DNA of 64,000 nt from assembly GCA_963920525.1 (NCBI GenBank), contig OY986436.1, positions 180,252,361 through 180,316,360 on the forward strand, in the 5' to 3' direction. This document shows, in pieces, positions 55,110-64,000 of the stretch. Source of the stretch: Dichetophora obliterata. Lineage: Eukaryota > Arthropoda > Insecta > Diptera > Sciomyzidae. Numbering within the stretch: position 1 is the first letter of the stretch; every line of letters starts with the position of its first letter. The notes beneath the pieces were generated by a model. That model saw nothing but the letters and a program-made list of their open reading frames with translations, was not told where the DNA came from and ran no database searches. The translations under genes were made by a program, and so were the position numbers.

Positions 55110-55205
55110 GGGGTGTCAATGAATATTTAAATACCATCGAAAACCATAGATAGTCAGTCCGAAACTATCGATAGACACGATAGTGTAAAATTATCGATAG
55201 TTTGC
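55110..55205. promoter_or_regulatory. Pair of DRE-like TATCGATA sites
   Basis: TATCGATA occurs at 55166-55173 and 55192-55199, each extended to CTATCGATAG / TTATCGATAGT. A related CACGATAGTG lies between and CCATAGATAGTC just before. TATCGATA is the DREF-bound core-promoter element of Drosophila. Without a mapped transcript this is a candidate only; one downstream possibility is unannotated sequence from 55250 on. Confidence 0.35.
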
Positions 55206-55428
55206 GAACTCTACAGTTTAGCCTCTGAACGATTCGGTGAATAACAACAATCATGAATATCTTGAAGTTGTTGTAAAAGAGTGGAAAAAGTTAGGCGCTG
55301 ACAACCGATACTTTGCATTATATTTTGTATGGATTGTTTTTAAGCCCAGCAGCTCATGCAGAAACTTCCTTTAAGAAATCATCACGAAAAGTTCGTCAAT
55401 GATGCCGCGGACTACTGGGTTGCTTCGT

Positions 55429-55468
55429 TCGTATGTATGTATGCATGTATGTATGTATGTATGTATGT
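55429..55468 (+). repeat. TATG tetranucleotide microsatellite
   Basis: About ten GTAT/TATG units with one C interruption (GTATGCATG). Confidence 0.95.
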
Positions 55469-55469
55469 C

Positions 55470-56027
55470 TTCAAAACTTGAAAGCTATTTTTCTACAACT
55501 TGTTGGTATCCGATTAAAAACGGAAATTTAACATATTATGTAAATTAACAAATTAAAAATTCGCAACATTTCAAAAAATTTTCCAAACTTAATATTATAA
55601 AAATTAATTAAATTAATACAAATTATTATAATTGACCAAAATATTTAAAGCTCAAGAGATTCGAAAATTAAAAAAAGTTAAATTATAAATTTTAGAATAA
55701 AGAGAAAATTTAAAAAAAAATTGAAAAAGTTTAAATTTTAACTTATTTGAGTAAAGAATAATAATAATCGATGCGTAAGTTTGAAAAAGTAAGATAAAAT
55801 GTTTAAGAATATCGAAGAAAAAAAAAAGTAAAATATATTAGAAAAATTTTAAATTCTAAGCAATTCGTTTAAAAAATAAATAATATATCAATTATAGCAA
55901 ATGCTAAGTTTGAATGTAATGCATTTTGAAGATTTGGTTTCTGCGATGTTTTTGTATTTGTTAGACATATGCGATGTTCGGTGGCAACTCATTTAATATT
56001 TTGGGAATTGTGACGTTATTTATAAAT
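55470..56027. other. Very AT-rich, no gene
   Basis: Almost pure A/T with many AAATT and TTAAA words; no coding and no clear repeat. Confidence 0.5.
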
Positions 56028-56230
56028 TTTGAATTTTCAAATACATTTATATTTAAAAGCTTGAGGCACCGATGTCCGCGATCCGTTATACAGGTTTACT
56101 ACACATTATCAGTGGCATTGAATGGCATTTAGTAAGCTTACCTGTACATAAACTGCGATCCATTATACAGGTTTATTACACAATATCAGTGCCTTAAGCT
56201 TTTAAATATAAATGTTTTTGAAAAATTCTA
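56028..56230. repeat. Palindromic element with an internal direct repeat
   Basis: Arms TTCAAATACATTTATATTTA..AAGCTTGAGGCAC and, at the right, GTGCCTTAAGCTTTTAAATA..TTTTTGAAAAATTC are inverted. Inside, GCGATCCGTTATACAGGTTT and GCGATCCATTATACAGGTTT are direct repeats about 80 bp apart, each ending in TATCAGTG. Non-coding. Confidence 0.7.
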
Positions 56231-56336
56231 AATTTATATAAGTCCTTAGAACTTACTAATTTACGTACGCTTATATTATGATGATGAGTAACCAAGGGAG
56301 GGGATCTTCTGCACCTAGAATATACCTAATATATAC

Positions 56337-56912
56337 ATATGATGAATTTCATTTAAAAATCGAGATAAAACTGAAATTTTGAACCCGACCACCTCAGATA
56401 TCGATGAAATTTTGTTCATAGCTAAATTTGATCAATACAAACAAACTCTCATTTTTAGAAATGACTGTTTTGCGATTTTTTGGGCGTGGCACAGTGGGAA
56501 AGTTTTCGAAAAAACGCGAAAATGGTCAAAAAGAGCTCCATTTAAACTACAATAACTCAGAATCGGCTGAACCGATTTCCATGATTCTGGTATCATTAAA
56601 AAGATATTGTAACAGGCTTTATGACACGTTTAAAAAAAAAATTTACACTGTAAAAAATTTATAAAAAAAAGCAAATTTTAACTAACGAAAAATCCAAAAA
56701 GATCAAGGGTTTTTTTACAGTGTATTACTTTTTTAGAAAGGTTTATTTTTCACCTATACCATATCAAAAAATAAAAAAGGGATTCTTTTTTAGTTTTTTT
56801 TATATAATTTTTTGAGTAGTGTCACTTCTAGTAATTGCCCTTATATTTTATATTTACAGGTAAAATAAATAAACATTGTCCCAGGAAAATTATGAATATG
56901 TTTTAACCCCAA
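56337..56912 (+). repeat. Left terminal inverted repeat (576 bp)
   Basis: Mate of 58551-59064. Contains a GGGCGTGGCACAGTGGGAAA phrase. Length difference between arms is due to small indels, e.g. around ACAGTGTATTAC near 56720. Confidence 0.88.
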
Positions 56913-57044
56913 AAAGTTCTTGCTTGCCTTAAAAATTGCTATATAAATGCACCTGATGAACGTACCGAAATTCATAATTATAAACAGTTTCGAGAACCCA
57001 AGATATCCCATTACAATTTTTACGCGTATATTTTAAAAATTTGT

Positions 57045-57575
57045 GTGAATATGAATTCAAACAATAAGTACAGATGCATAAAAATATCTAATAAGTGTTG
57101 CGCTTCGCTTCGTAAAATAAGTGAAAACGAGGCTGCAAATATAATTGAATATTTTCCAGCTGTCGCCAGCATTCATTGCAGCCATATTTGCGAAACTTGC
57201 GGGAATACACTGAGAAAAGCGCGCAATACACTGAACGTGGAGCAGAATGAAGTCTCAAATTATTTACCAACAACGCCCAGCGATGAAATTAGCGAAGAAT
57301 TGAATGAACTTCCAACTTATACCAGCCGTAATGCAAACATCGAAAGCAACGAACTCATTGAAAATATAAATGATAATATTATTCTTCATCTACCAAACCA
57401 AATGTCGCATCTTAAGAGGAAATATATCAAACGAGATGCATACAGAAATAGAAAATCACTGCAAATTTTGGAAAATGTAGCAGATTCACATGGAGCTGAT
57501 CCATTGTCTGATTTGCCAGCGCAACTTGAACACGTCAAAGCCATTTACGAAGAAATTTTGCAAAACATCAAATAG
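57045..57575 (+). CDS. N-terminal part of uncharacterised transposon protein
   Basis: 176 codons from ATG (MNMNSNNKYRCIKISNK). It opens with a Cys-rich segment, C11-C18-C19 and later HCSHICETCGNTL (Cys pairs near residues 45-55), probably a zinc-binding module. A polar linker follows, then SDLPAQLEHVKAIYEEILQN, which looks like the start of a coiled region. It ends where the following frame begins to align with the same family, so the stop probably reflects a one-base frameshift near 57550 and not a true C-terminus. Function unknown; the position between long TIRs implies a transposition role. Confidence 0.6.
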   Translation: MNMNSNNKYRCIKISNKCCASLRKISENEAANIIEYFPAVASIHCSHICETCGNTLRKARNTLNVEQNEVSNYLPTTPSDEISEELNELPTYTSRNANIESNELIENINDNIILHLPNQMSHLKRKYIKRDAYRNRKSLQILENVADSHGADPLSDLPAQLEHVKAIYEEILQNIK

Positions 57576-58426
57576 AGAACAGCTCAAATCTTTTGGAAAA
57601 GCAAAAAATTTTATCTCTCTTACCAATCAATATGAGTCACGCAGAAATTAAAGATCGTTTTGGGGATGATATATCTCACGATTGCACCAAAAAAAGTAAA
57701 GATATCCAAAGGAATAAAACGAAGTTTGCAGATATCAATCTTTTAAAAATGAGCACACGTAGTTTACCAACCGAAACTCTAAGCACAGTCAAATTATTTT
57801 ATAAAGATGATGAAATTAGCCGAATGATGCCAGGATCGCAAGATTCAATTACTGTTAAACAAGGAAACTTACGTGAAAAAGTTAAAAAAAGACTGATGTT
57901 ATCTTCACTACGCGAATCTTACTACGAATTTAAAAAAAAACATCCCTTGGCCAAAGTGGGTTTTACAAAATTTACAATGTTAAGGCCAAAAAATTGTATG
58001 AAACTTGGAGTTGGAAACCAGCAAAATATCTGTGTATGCACATTGCATCAGAATATCAAATTGATGTTTGAAAAAAGTGGCTTAAAATCAATTTGTATTG
58101 AAAGAGGATGCACATTTACCGACTACAAAGATGTTCTCAAATTCGTGGTTTGTAATGGTGACATAGGAAAAAGCGAGTGTTGCGTTTCAATGTGTGGTCA
58201 CTGCTTCAAAAATTTAAGTAATCCAAAAACGCATATGCTAAAACATTTTGAAAATAACCAAACTGAAGAAATAATATACAAAAAGTGGAATACAACGATT
58301 AGATGTGTTCTGGAAACGTTAACCACCAACCCAGAATCATTTGTCAGTGATTTTACTAAACACATCAAAGTTCTGATTCCGCATCATTTCATAGCAAAGC
58401 GACAATATTTATTTGTAAACATTTAA
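57551..58426 (+). CDS. Central part of the same protein, C-terminus missing
   Basis: Open from about 57551 to the stop at 58426; no ATG is needed if it continues the previous frame. The order of motifs is that of a family I know only as uncharacterised proteins in arthropods, cnidarians and fish: ILSLLPINMSHAEIKDRFGD; VKLFYKDDEISRMMPGSQDS; KKRLMLSSLRESYYEFKKKH; KVGFTKFTMLRPKNC; then NICVCTLHQNIKLM; then CCVSMCGHC; and last HIKVLIPHHFIAKRQ. In such proteins an acidic C-terminal block normally follows 'FIAKxQ'. Here the frame stops within seven codons, so the presumed catalytic end is lost. Probably a defective copy. Confidence 0.65.
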   Translation, partial: RNFAKHQIENSSNLLEKQKILSLLPINMSHAEIKDRFGDDISHDCTKKSKDIQRNKTKFADINLLKMSTRSLPTETLSTVKLFYKDDEISRMMPGSQDSITVKQGNLREKVKKRLMLSSLRESYYEFKKKHPLAKVGFTKFTMLRPKNCMKLGVGNQQNICVCTLHQNIKLMFEKSGLKSICIERGCTFTDYKDVLKFVVCNGDIGKSECCVSMCGHCFKNLSNPKTHMLKHFENNQTEEIIYKKWNTTIRCVLETLTTNPESFVSDFTKHIKVLIPHHFIAKRQYLFVNI

Positions 58427-58550
58427 AAAATGTTATAATTGTTGAACGATTTTGTAAATGTGTAAGAATGTGACCTGATATTTTCGCTGTTATTCGAATT
58501 ATTTCGAAAACTTTCGGTACGTATTACTAGAAGTGACACTACTTAAAAAA

Positions 58551-59064
58551 TTGGGGTTAAAACATATTCATAATTTTCCTAGGACTATGTTTATTTATTT
58601 TACCTGTAAATATAAAATATAAGGGCAATTACTAGAAGTGACACTACTTAAAAAATTATATAAAAAAAACTAAAAAAGAACCCATTTTTATTTTTTGATA
58701 TGGTATAGGATATGGATTTTTCGTTAGTTAAAATTTTCTTTTTTTTATAAATTTTTTACAGTGTAATTTTTTTTTTAAAACGTGTCATAAAGCTTGTTAA
58801 AATATCTTTTTAATGATACCAAGATCATGGAAATCGGTTCAGCCGATTCTGAGTTATTGTAGTTTAAATGGAGCTCTTTTCGACCATTTTCGCGTTTTTT
58901 CGAAAACTTTCCCACTGTACCACGCCCAAAAAATCGCAAAACAGTCATTTCTAAAAATGAGAGTTTGTTTGTATTAATCAAATTTAGCTATGAACAAAAT
59001 TTCATCGATATCTGAGGGGGTCGGGTTCAATGCATCTCGATTTTTACATGAAATTCATCATATA
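58551..59064 (-). repeat. Right terminal inverted repeat (514 bp)
   Basis: Mate of 56337-56912. Just inside it (58521-58550) the phrase ATTACTAGAAGTGACACTAC is an extra copy of one at 58629, so the inner edge has a small duplication. Confidence 0.88.
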
Positions 59065-61839
59065 TGACAAATGTCATTTAAATTTCTTTTTTTTTTAGTT
59101 CACGTCTTTATTAAATAAAAGCTTATTTTTTTAAAAATTTTTTTTAGTTTTTATTTATTAGTTTTCTTATGACATTTTAGTGATTTTTTTGTTAATGAAC
59201 AAATTGTTAATTTAATCACATGAAAGGAGTTCATGTTTAGGTAAAAGTTAAAAATAGTGGACTTTTTCTTAAATTTTACTCGATAAAAAAATATTTAACT
59301 ATAAAAGCTTCATTCGAGAATATTTTATATGTAATAAATTTTGAGTAAAACGGCTCATATCCTTCTTAAAACGTCATATTTGTGCAAATTCATTTCTGTA
59401 AATAAAACCTCCAATGAAAGATTATGGCTACGAGCCTGTCCTAAACTCTCAAAACTTTTTACATGTTCATCATCAGGACATCTTTATATCACTTACTATT
59501 GACTTGTTTTGATCTAACTGACCACATTGGCAACTCTGTATCTGTCAACACCATATCCTCCAGGACAAGGACATTCCCGCTGTGTTGCATGCTCAAGCTG
59601 TGTCTATAATGGCCTTCCCTGGATCATATCACTGAGTCGTTTCGCTTTACTTTATGTTTCTCTCGCATTGCTTGCGAGAGTGTAGCAAATGTTTTGAAAA
59701 TATTTTGGTTTCGACTACTATCTGGTCAAATCGTATGTTTGTTGTGTTTTTTGCGACATGCTCTGTCTGGTTGAAGCATTAGTCATAGCCAATTTACTAC
59801 ACTTAGTATTGCAACTCTATTATTGCTGTATATTATATCGATGTACGCACATGTTTAACTGAACAAGGACATTAAGGCATTGTAATTGAAATTTATTAGT
59901 CAGAAGAGCGAAAGGATTTTTGTTATGGTTTGTTAAAAACCATATTGCATTTTTTTTTATAAACATACATACTCTGCATGTTTTCATCGTCATTTTTGAT
60001 AGATTAACAGATTACTTGCCATATAATTATGTTTGGTTTTTTTGACTCGTACAATGTTGATGATCTCGATAGGCACGTGCTACATGACTTCGTTATTTTC
60101 TTTATTAAAAAATGTTCCTTACACTTACATTGCGACATTTAAAGCGCTCTTAAATCTGTCAATCAGTCCTGCGGCATATATAAAGGATATTAAGTTACGC
60201 TAACACCGAAAGAATACTCCAACTGTAATTGTAAAAAATTCCGTATTAACGTAGTACATCTGTGTTTCACAAACATGTTTCACATTTTGACAGCTAATGA
60301 CAAGAGACATGCATATAAAAAAGTGACGTTATGTCAACAATGCCTCCCACTTAAATTCAATTCAATTCGTTTATACGATATAATGAAAGTACCCAATAAA
60401 TAGGATAAATCTAAATAACTTTACATTTAGCTAAGTAACTGCGATATTGTGATAATTCGTAGCTATCTTTAAAGATTTATGAACGTCAAAAATCACGTCG
60501 CAATGTCCTGTGGCGACAGAGTTGCGATAACAGCGCAAAGGAACGTAGTTCAGCGCGTTGCTCTCATTGTTTTGTCTCGCAGAGATTCCTCGAAAAAGTA
60601 TTTTTGAGCTACGTTTCTCAAATGGCTAAAATTGCTTACTTTGTTCAGGAAGTCAAGCCGTGCTTCATGAATATGCTACTTAGAGGTATTTATGATGCCA
60701 CCTACGGAGCTGTGAATGAAATAATTTGTCTTGTTTAAGCGAGTTTTTCGCTCATACACATACATATGTATATATTAAATAGCAAATGGACATAACCTGG
60801 AATTATACATATTTGTGGATCGATCTAAAGCTAAGCTACCTGCATTCGAAATTTCTTTTGCAGCTAGTTAAAGCAGTAATTTTTAGATGTTACTAAAATT
60901 TATTTCGAGCTGATTGGTGTCGTACTTTTTTTGTTTGTGACGCACAAACCAAATAATGATTACACGTTTATGAGGTTTCCATATAACACAATTAAGTGAG
61001 AACTTACAATAAGAAGCAAATCCAATCTGATATGATATCACAAAATGATATGAAATGCAAATAGATTTCACCGATATTTAAGAGTAGATCGTGAATATCA
61101 TCAATATGTGATTGAAAATTATAGTTTATTTCTGTGTTTAATGGAGTAAACTATATTAAAAATATTAAGCACGAGAATATACTTTACAATTAAATAAATA
61201 CAATTTAAGGTCAATGCTAGCGTGCCCCTATTTTTTATCTGATGATTACACAATTCCAAATTCAAGCATATCCTTTTCACGCTTTTTGTGTGAAGTGGTT
61301 GTTTTTTTCAATTTCCGGATGGGTGCACAAACTGACTGGCGTATGAATTTGATTAATTATGAAATATAATGCACCAACTGTCTTTTATATACAACTAGTT
61401 AATTTGTAAAGAAAAACGCCGAAAGCCGAAGAGCACATAAGAAAAAAATTGGAGAAAAGAGAAAGGAAAAGGGCATTTGTGGGCACCAACTGGGTGCCTA
61501 AGAAAAGTATTCTTATGTTATTAATTATGAAGCGTTATTTTATATTATATTCGTATAAATCCATAACGCCACCAAGTGTAACAGGTTCTTAAAATGGCAC
61601 TTGCTTGAAAAAATAAACTTTGAATAGCCTTGAAATAAGTTGATTCATCAGAAAAGGGTTTTAAATCTAGAAATTACAAAATACCATCAAGTATGTACCT
61701 TATATACAAGATAAGAGAATATGCAACAAAGAACGTATAGTACACTCAAAGAAATATTTGTTCATATTGACTAATTCCTAGGTTTAGTTGATAAATATTT
61801 TGTCAATATGCAGTCAATAAAAGCTTTTGTCAATTGGAT
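59065..61839. other. Mostly unique DNA without recognised genes
   Basis: 59480-59690 and 60470-60740 are GC-richer and look single copy. CTCTCGCATTGCTTGCGAGAG at about 59661 is an 8-bp perfect hairpin. At 60622 an ATG opens 38 codons (MAKIAYFVQEVKPCFMNMLL...), not longer than chance allows. No repeat family is recognised here, so this is the best candidate for undisturbed host sequence in the window. Confidence 0.4.
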
Positions 61840-61917
61840 TTAAGGTAATAAGTTATTACATTTTATTTATAACAAAATTAAGGTAATAAGTTATTACATT
61901 TTATTTATAACAAAGAT
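61840..61917 (+). repeat. 39-bp tandem duplication
   Basis: TAAGGTAATAAGTTATTACA plus TTTTATTTATAACAAA occurs at 61840 and 61879; a third partial ATTACATTTTATATATAA follows. Each unit has a GTAATAAGTTATTAC palindrome. Confidence 0.88.
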
Positions 61918-61934
61918 ATTACATTTTATATATA

Positions 61935-62160
61935 ATGCTTGGTTTTCACTACGTCATTTTTATGACGACACAAAATTTTATCACCGGAAATATCAACTTA
62001 ATAAAACTCTAGAACATTTTCTGCATAGCTCCATTTAATATTTTATTTTTTTTTTTATTTTTCAAGATTCACAAATGTAGAAAAAATGTCAACATGTTGT
62101 CATTTTCAACTTGATTGACAACAACTGAACGCTGAAAATGACATAGTGAAAACCAAGCAT
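61935..62160. mobile_element. 226-bp MITE with ATGCTTGGTTTTCACTA ends
   Basis: Ends ATGCTTGGTTTTCACTACGT and, in complement, ATGCTTGGTTTTCACTATGT, continuing into CATTTT. The interior has a T-run and GACAACATGTTG-like words. Adjacent on the right to another repeat (62163). Confidence 0.83.
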
Positions 62161-62162
62161 AA

Positions 62163-62450
62163 CTAGCTGATAAACCCGGTGTTACTCGAGAGTCATTTAT
62201 ATAAACATTTTAATATACACTTTTCGATTAAATGTTTCTGTAAATTTTGGAATTTTGTAAAAACGTGTTGAATTTAAGTTTCAGACCACTATAAAAATAT
62301 AAGTTCAAAAATTTACCAAGCTTTTTTAACGAAGAAATAATTTTATTACTGTTTTTTCACAATCAAAAACTGTTTTTTAGTTCTGAACTGAATTTACTGG
62401 TTACTGGTAAGCATGATACTTGCACTTCGCTAATTAAAAAATCTGCAAGA
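62163..62450 (-). repeat. Dispersed repeat also present in the 735-bp units
   Basis: The minus strand aligns with about 52250-52515: GCGAAGTGCAAG, AATTCAGTT(T/C)AGAACTA, AACAGTTTTTGATTGTGAAA, AAAAACATTTAATCGAAAAG, GACTCTCGAGTAACACCGGG, with the end ...TCAGCTAGT. Divergence is roughly one in ten bases by eye. The edge ACTAGCTGATA..CCCGGTG resembles recurrent insect transposon ends. Confidence 0.8.
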
Positions 62451-62511
62451 ACAGTGCCAGAAGTGCCATTATGTTATTTGCTGCAAGTTTCCGCTATGTG
62501 CGAAAAGAACT

Positions 62512-62689
62512 AAGGCTTTGTGCGAATTGATCTAAATGCGACGTAAACTAAATAGTGTCGATAAGGCAGTTCTTCGTAATTTAGGAAGTATTTAGGTAGC
62601 TAGAGAATTTCCTAAATTGTTTATGAAGCACTGCCTTATCGACCCAACTCAGTTTAGGTCGCATTTAGATCAATTCGCACACAGCCTTA
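62512..62689. mobile_element. ~178-bp palindromic MITE
   Basis: Nearly the whole element is an inverted repeat of about 75 bp per arm: GCGAATTGATCTAAATGCGA, CCTAAACTGAG / GTAAACTAAATAG, GTCGATAAGGCAGT, AATTTAGGAA. TAA and TTA flank the ends. Non-coding. Confidence 0.82.
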
Positions 62690-62905
62690 ATTGAGTAACA
62701 GTTACCGACTTTTCTAAAATATTGGAACCGCATCGGTAATGCAGTTCTTAGTTATAATATATAATATTTTCCAGCATAAATTTCAGCATACTTTCGGTTA
62801 GTACGCAATTGAACCGAAAAATTTGTTCAATGCAGCCAAGCTTACAACCATGATTGGATAGTTAAAATGTCAAAATTTCGCTGTCTTTTATATGTCGGTA
62901 CATTG

Positions 62906-62976
62906 AGGCTGTGTGTGCACTGCCATATCGACCCAATTTAGTTTAGGTCGCATTAAGATCAATTCGCACGCAGCCT
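62906..62976. mobile_element. 71-bp internally deleted copy of the previous MITE
   Basis: AGGCTGTGTGTGCACTGCC, then the TCGACCCAATTTAGTTTAGG side and GATCAATTCGCACGCAGCC. It keeps one arm and the tip of the other. Confidence 0.75.
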
Positions 62977-63188
62977 TAATTGGTGTGGAAATTTAACTTT
63001 GAACAATATTGTTCAAATAACACATTAAACATGAAAAAATTAACTTTTACAGCATTCTTATTCACAGTCATCTTTTCGATGATATAGTGACATATATAGA
63101 ACATTTAAAGTACCATTGATAAAGAACTGAGTGACAACGGTGAAACAATAGCGAGAAAAATGACAAATCACAACAAAACAAATTTAAC

Positions 63189-63213
63189 AGGAGGGGGGCG
63201 GGGGGTGGGGAGG
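63189..63213 (+). other. G-rich tract with G-quadruplex potential
   Basis: GGAGGGGGGCGGGGGGTGGG plus GAGG: four or more G-runs with one-base loops in otherwise AT-rich DNA. Confidence 0.7.
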
Positions 63214-63302
63214 CAAAAAGTAAGTAGATTACTATAAAGAAGATTATTATATAATCCAAAATGTTCGTAATTTTTTTAGACACACAACTGCATTCTTATA
63301 GA

Positions 63303-63958
63303 TAAATGGGGACGTTCAAACTATATAGAGAATTTTAACACAAATCTAAGTTTTATTAATAGTCTGGTATGAAAAAATAGATTTTTAGCCATAAATTTTG
63401 ATTGGAAAGAGATATTGGGGTAATTTTTCCACATAAATTATTTTTGAGACTTGACTTTTTTGTAAAAAATATAAAAACAACATTTTGGAAAAAATAAATT
63501 TCGCGAAAAAAATTAAAGGATTGTTGTTTTGATGACAAAAACAGTAAAATAATTTTTGCGCTTAGCTGGAAGAATTTTTGCAAATAAATGCTATGTCATA
63601 TGAAAGGTAGCCAGATGCGCAATTTTTAATTGATTTCATTTTTACAACAACAATAATTTTTGAGTCATTTTTTGAGTAAAAAGTCAATATTTTCAAGATA
63701 TGTGAGTGTTTTTGATGTCAAAATAACAAAAAATTTTTAAAATTAAATATACAAAAATCTCCGATACTTAAAAGTTTTATAATAACAAAATTACTGTTAG
63801 TTGAAAAATTTTAAAGGGGGCGTGGCAAAAACTAAGTATGTAACATTTTAAGTTGGGATGCACCTAATATGTATACCTAGTTTGAGCAAAATCCGTTGAG
63901 CTGTTTAGATTGTATAAAGGCCAAACAAACAAACAAACAAACAGAAAATTAGTTTTAT
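63303..63958 (-). mobile_element. Helitron-like element, 5' portion
   Basis: On the minus strand from 63958 it reads TCTATAGTAATAAAACTAAT, a (TGTT)n-type stretch (TTTGTTTGTTTGTTTGTTTG) and CAGCTCAACGGATTTTGCTC, the typical sequence of Helitron 5' ends (TC start preceded by A). The block 63390-63650 matches 11862-12120. No Rep/helicase coding. The distal end is not defined. Confidence 0.6.
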
Positions 63959-64000
63959 TACTATAGATAAGTAATTTACTGATAAATATAATTATGGAAT

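Larger units (their letters stand above)
56337..59064 (+). mobile_element. 2.7-kb DNA transposon with >500-bp inverted repeats
   Basis: Left arm 56337-56912 and right arm 58551-59064 are inverted copies from end to end. From outside in: ATATGATGAATTTCAT, GAACCCGACC, CTCAGATATCGATGAAATTT, CTCATTTTTAGAAATGACTG, GAGCTCCATTTAAACTACAA, TATCATTAAAAAGATATT, then CCATATCAAAAAATAAAAA, GTAGTGTCACTTCTAGTAAT, and ATATGTTTTAACCCCAA. The core 57045-58426 carries two open frames of one transposon-linked protein family. No target duplication is evident. Superfamily not identified. Confidence 0.88.

Noticed and set aside
57593..57595. Translation start at TTG for the second ORF of the long-TIR element
   Set aside because: The frame is open upstream and family-like, so it more likely continues the first ORF across a frame break.
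58775..58981. Conserved protein duplicated at 56428-56664 and 58775-58981
   Set aside because: These frames are the two terminal inverted repeats seen twice, not genes.
60622..60738. 38-codon small protein MAKIAYFVQEV...
   Set aside because: Length is within chance and there is no supporting signal.

Overview
The window is AT-rich insect DNA, most likely from a higher dipteran. A tephritid fruit fly fits: there is a DD41D 'rosa'-type mariner, many foldback and MITE insertions, and a Ty3/Gypsy element whose primer site pairs with tRNA-Trp. The species call is inference. I find no complete host protein-coding gene, no rRNA gene and no functional tRNA gene. The window reads as an intergenic or intronic stretch built from nested mobile elements separated by short blocks of apparently unique DNA.

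Layout. 0.7-3.8 kb: a decayed Tc1 element, a MITE, a tRNA-like SINE head and a MITE with an 8-bp target duplication. 6.2-6.9 kb: three MITEs. 8.8-10.4 kb: a foldback element whose core is a ~141-bp satellite array carrying a nested SINE. 10.4-16.5 kb: Helitron-like pieces, a TA-flanked MITE inside a Helitron end, a tRNA-derived SINE and several MITEs. 16.56-21.0 kb: the best preserved element, a 4.4-kb CsRn1-type Ty3/Gypsy retrotransposon on the minus strand, with matching 177-bp LTRs, open gag and pol, primer site, polypurine tract and a canonical -1 frameshift signal. 21.9-28 kb: MITEs and a minisatellite. 28.7-31.1 kb: a mariner relic containing a THAP/P-like transposon relic. 31-36.8 kb: a long-TIR element, a ~2-kb foldback, and further MITEs. 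37-44 kb: GC-richer, mostly unique sequence with one full tRNA-derived SINE. 44.1-50.4 kb: an I-like LINE fragment, a piggyBac relic and a DD41D mariner relic. 50.4-54.2 kb: a ~140-bp satellite with CRE-like palindromes, then a large palindrome containing an apparently exact 735-bp tandem repeat. 54.4-55.2 kb: a possible terminal exon, a LINE tail and a pair of DRE-like sites. 56.3-59.1 kb: a 2.7-kb DNA transposon with terminal inverted repeats of over 500 bp, coding for a widespread uncharacterised Cys-rich protein family. 59.1-64 kb: mostly unique sequence, then small MITEs and a Helitron end.

How the parts relate. Only the LTR retrotransposon looks possibly functional: gag feeds pol by a -1 shift at GGGAAAC six bases before a 13-bp hairpin. 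The long-TIR element at 56-59 kb keeps most of its coding region but has a frame break and no C-terminus. The remaining coding pieces are broken transposases or reverse transcriptases, and the small elements lack genes and would need proteins made elsewhere.
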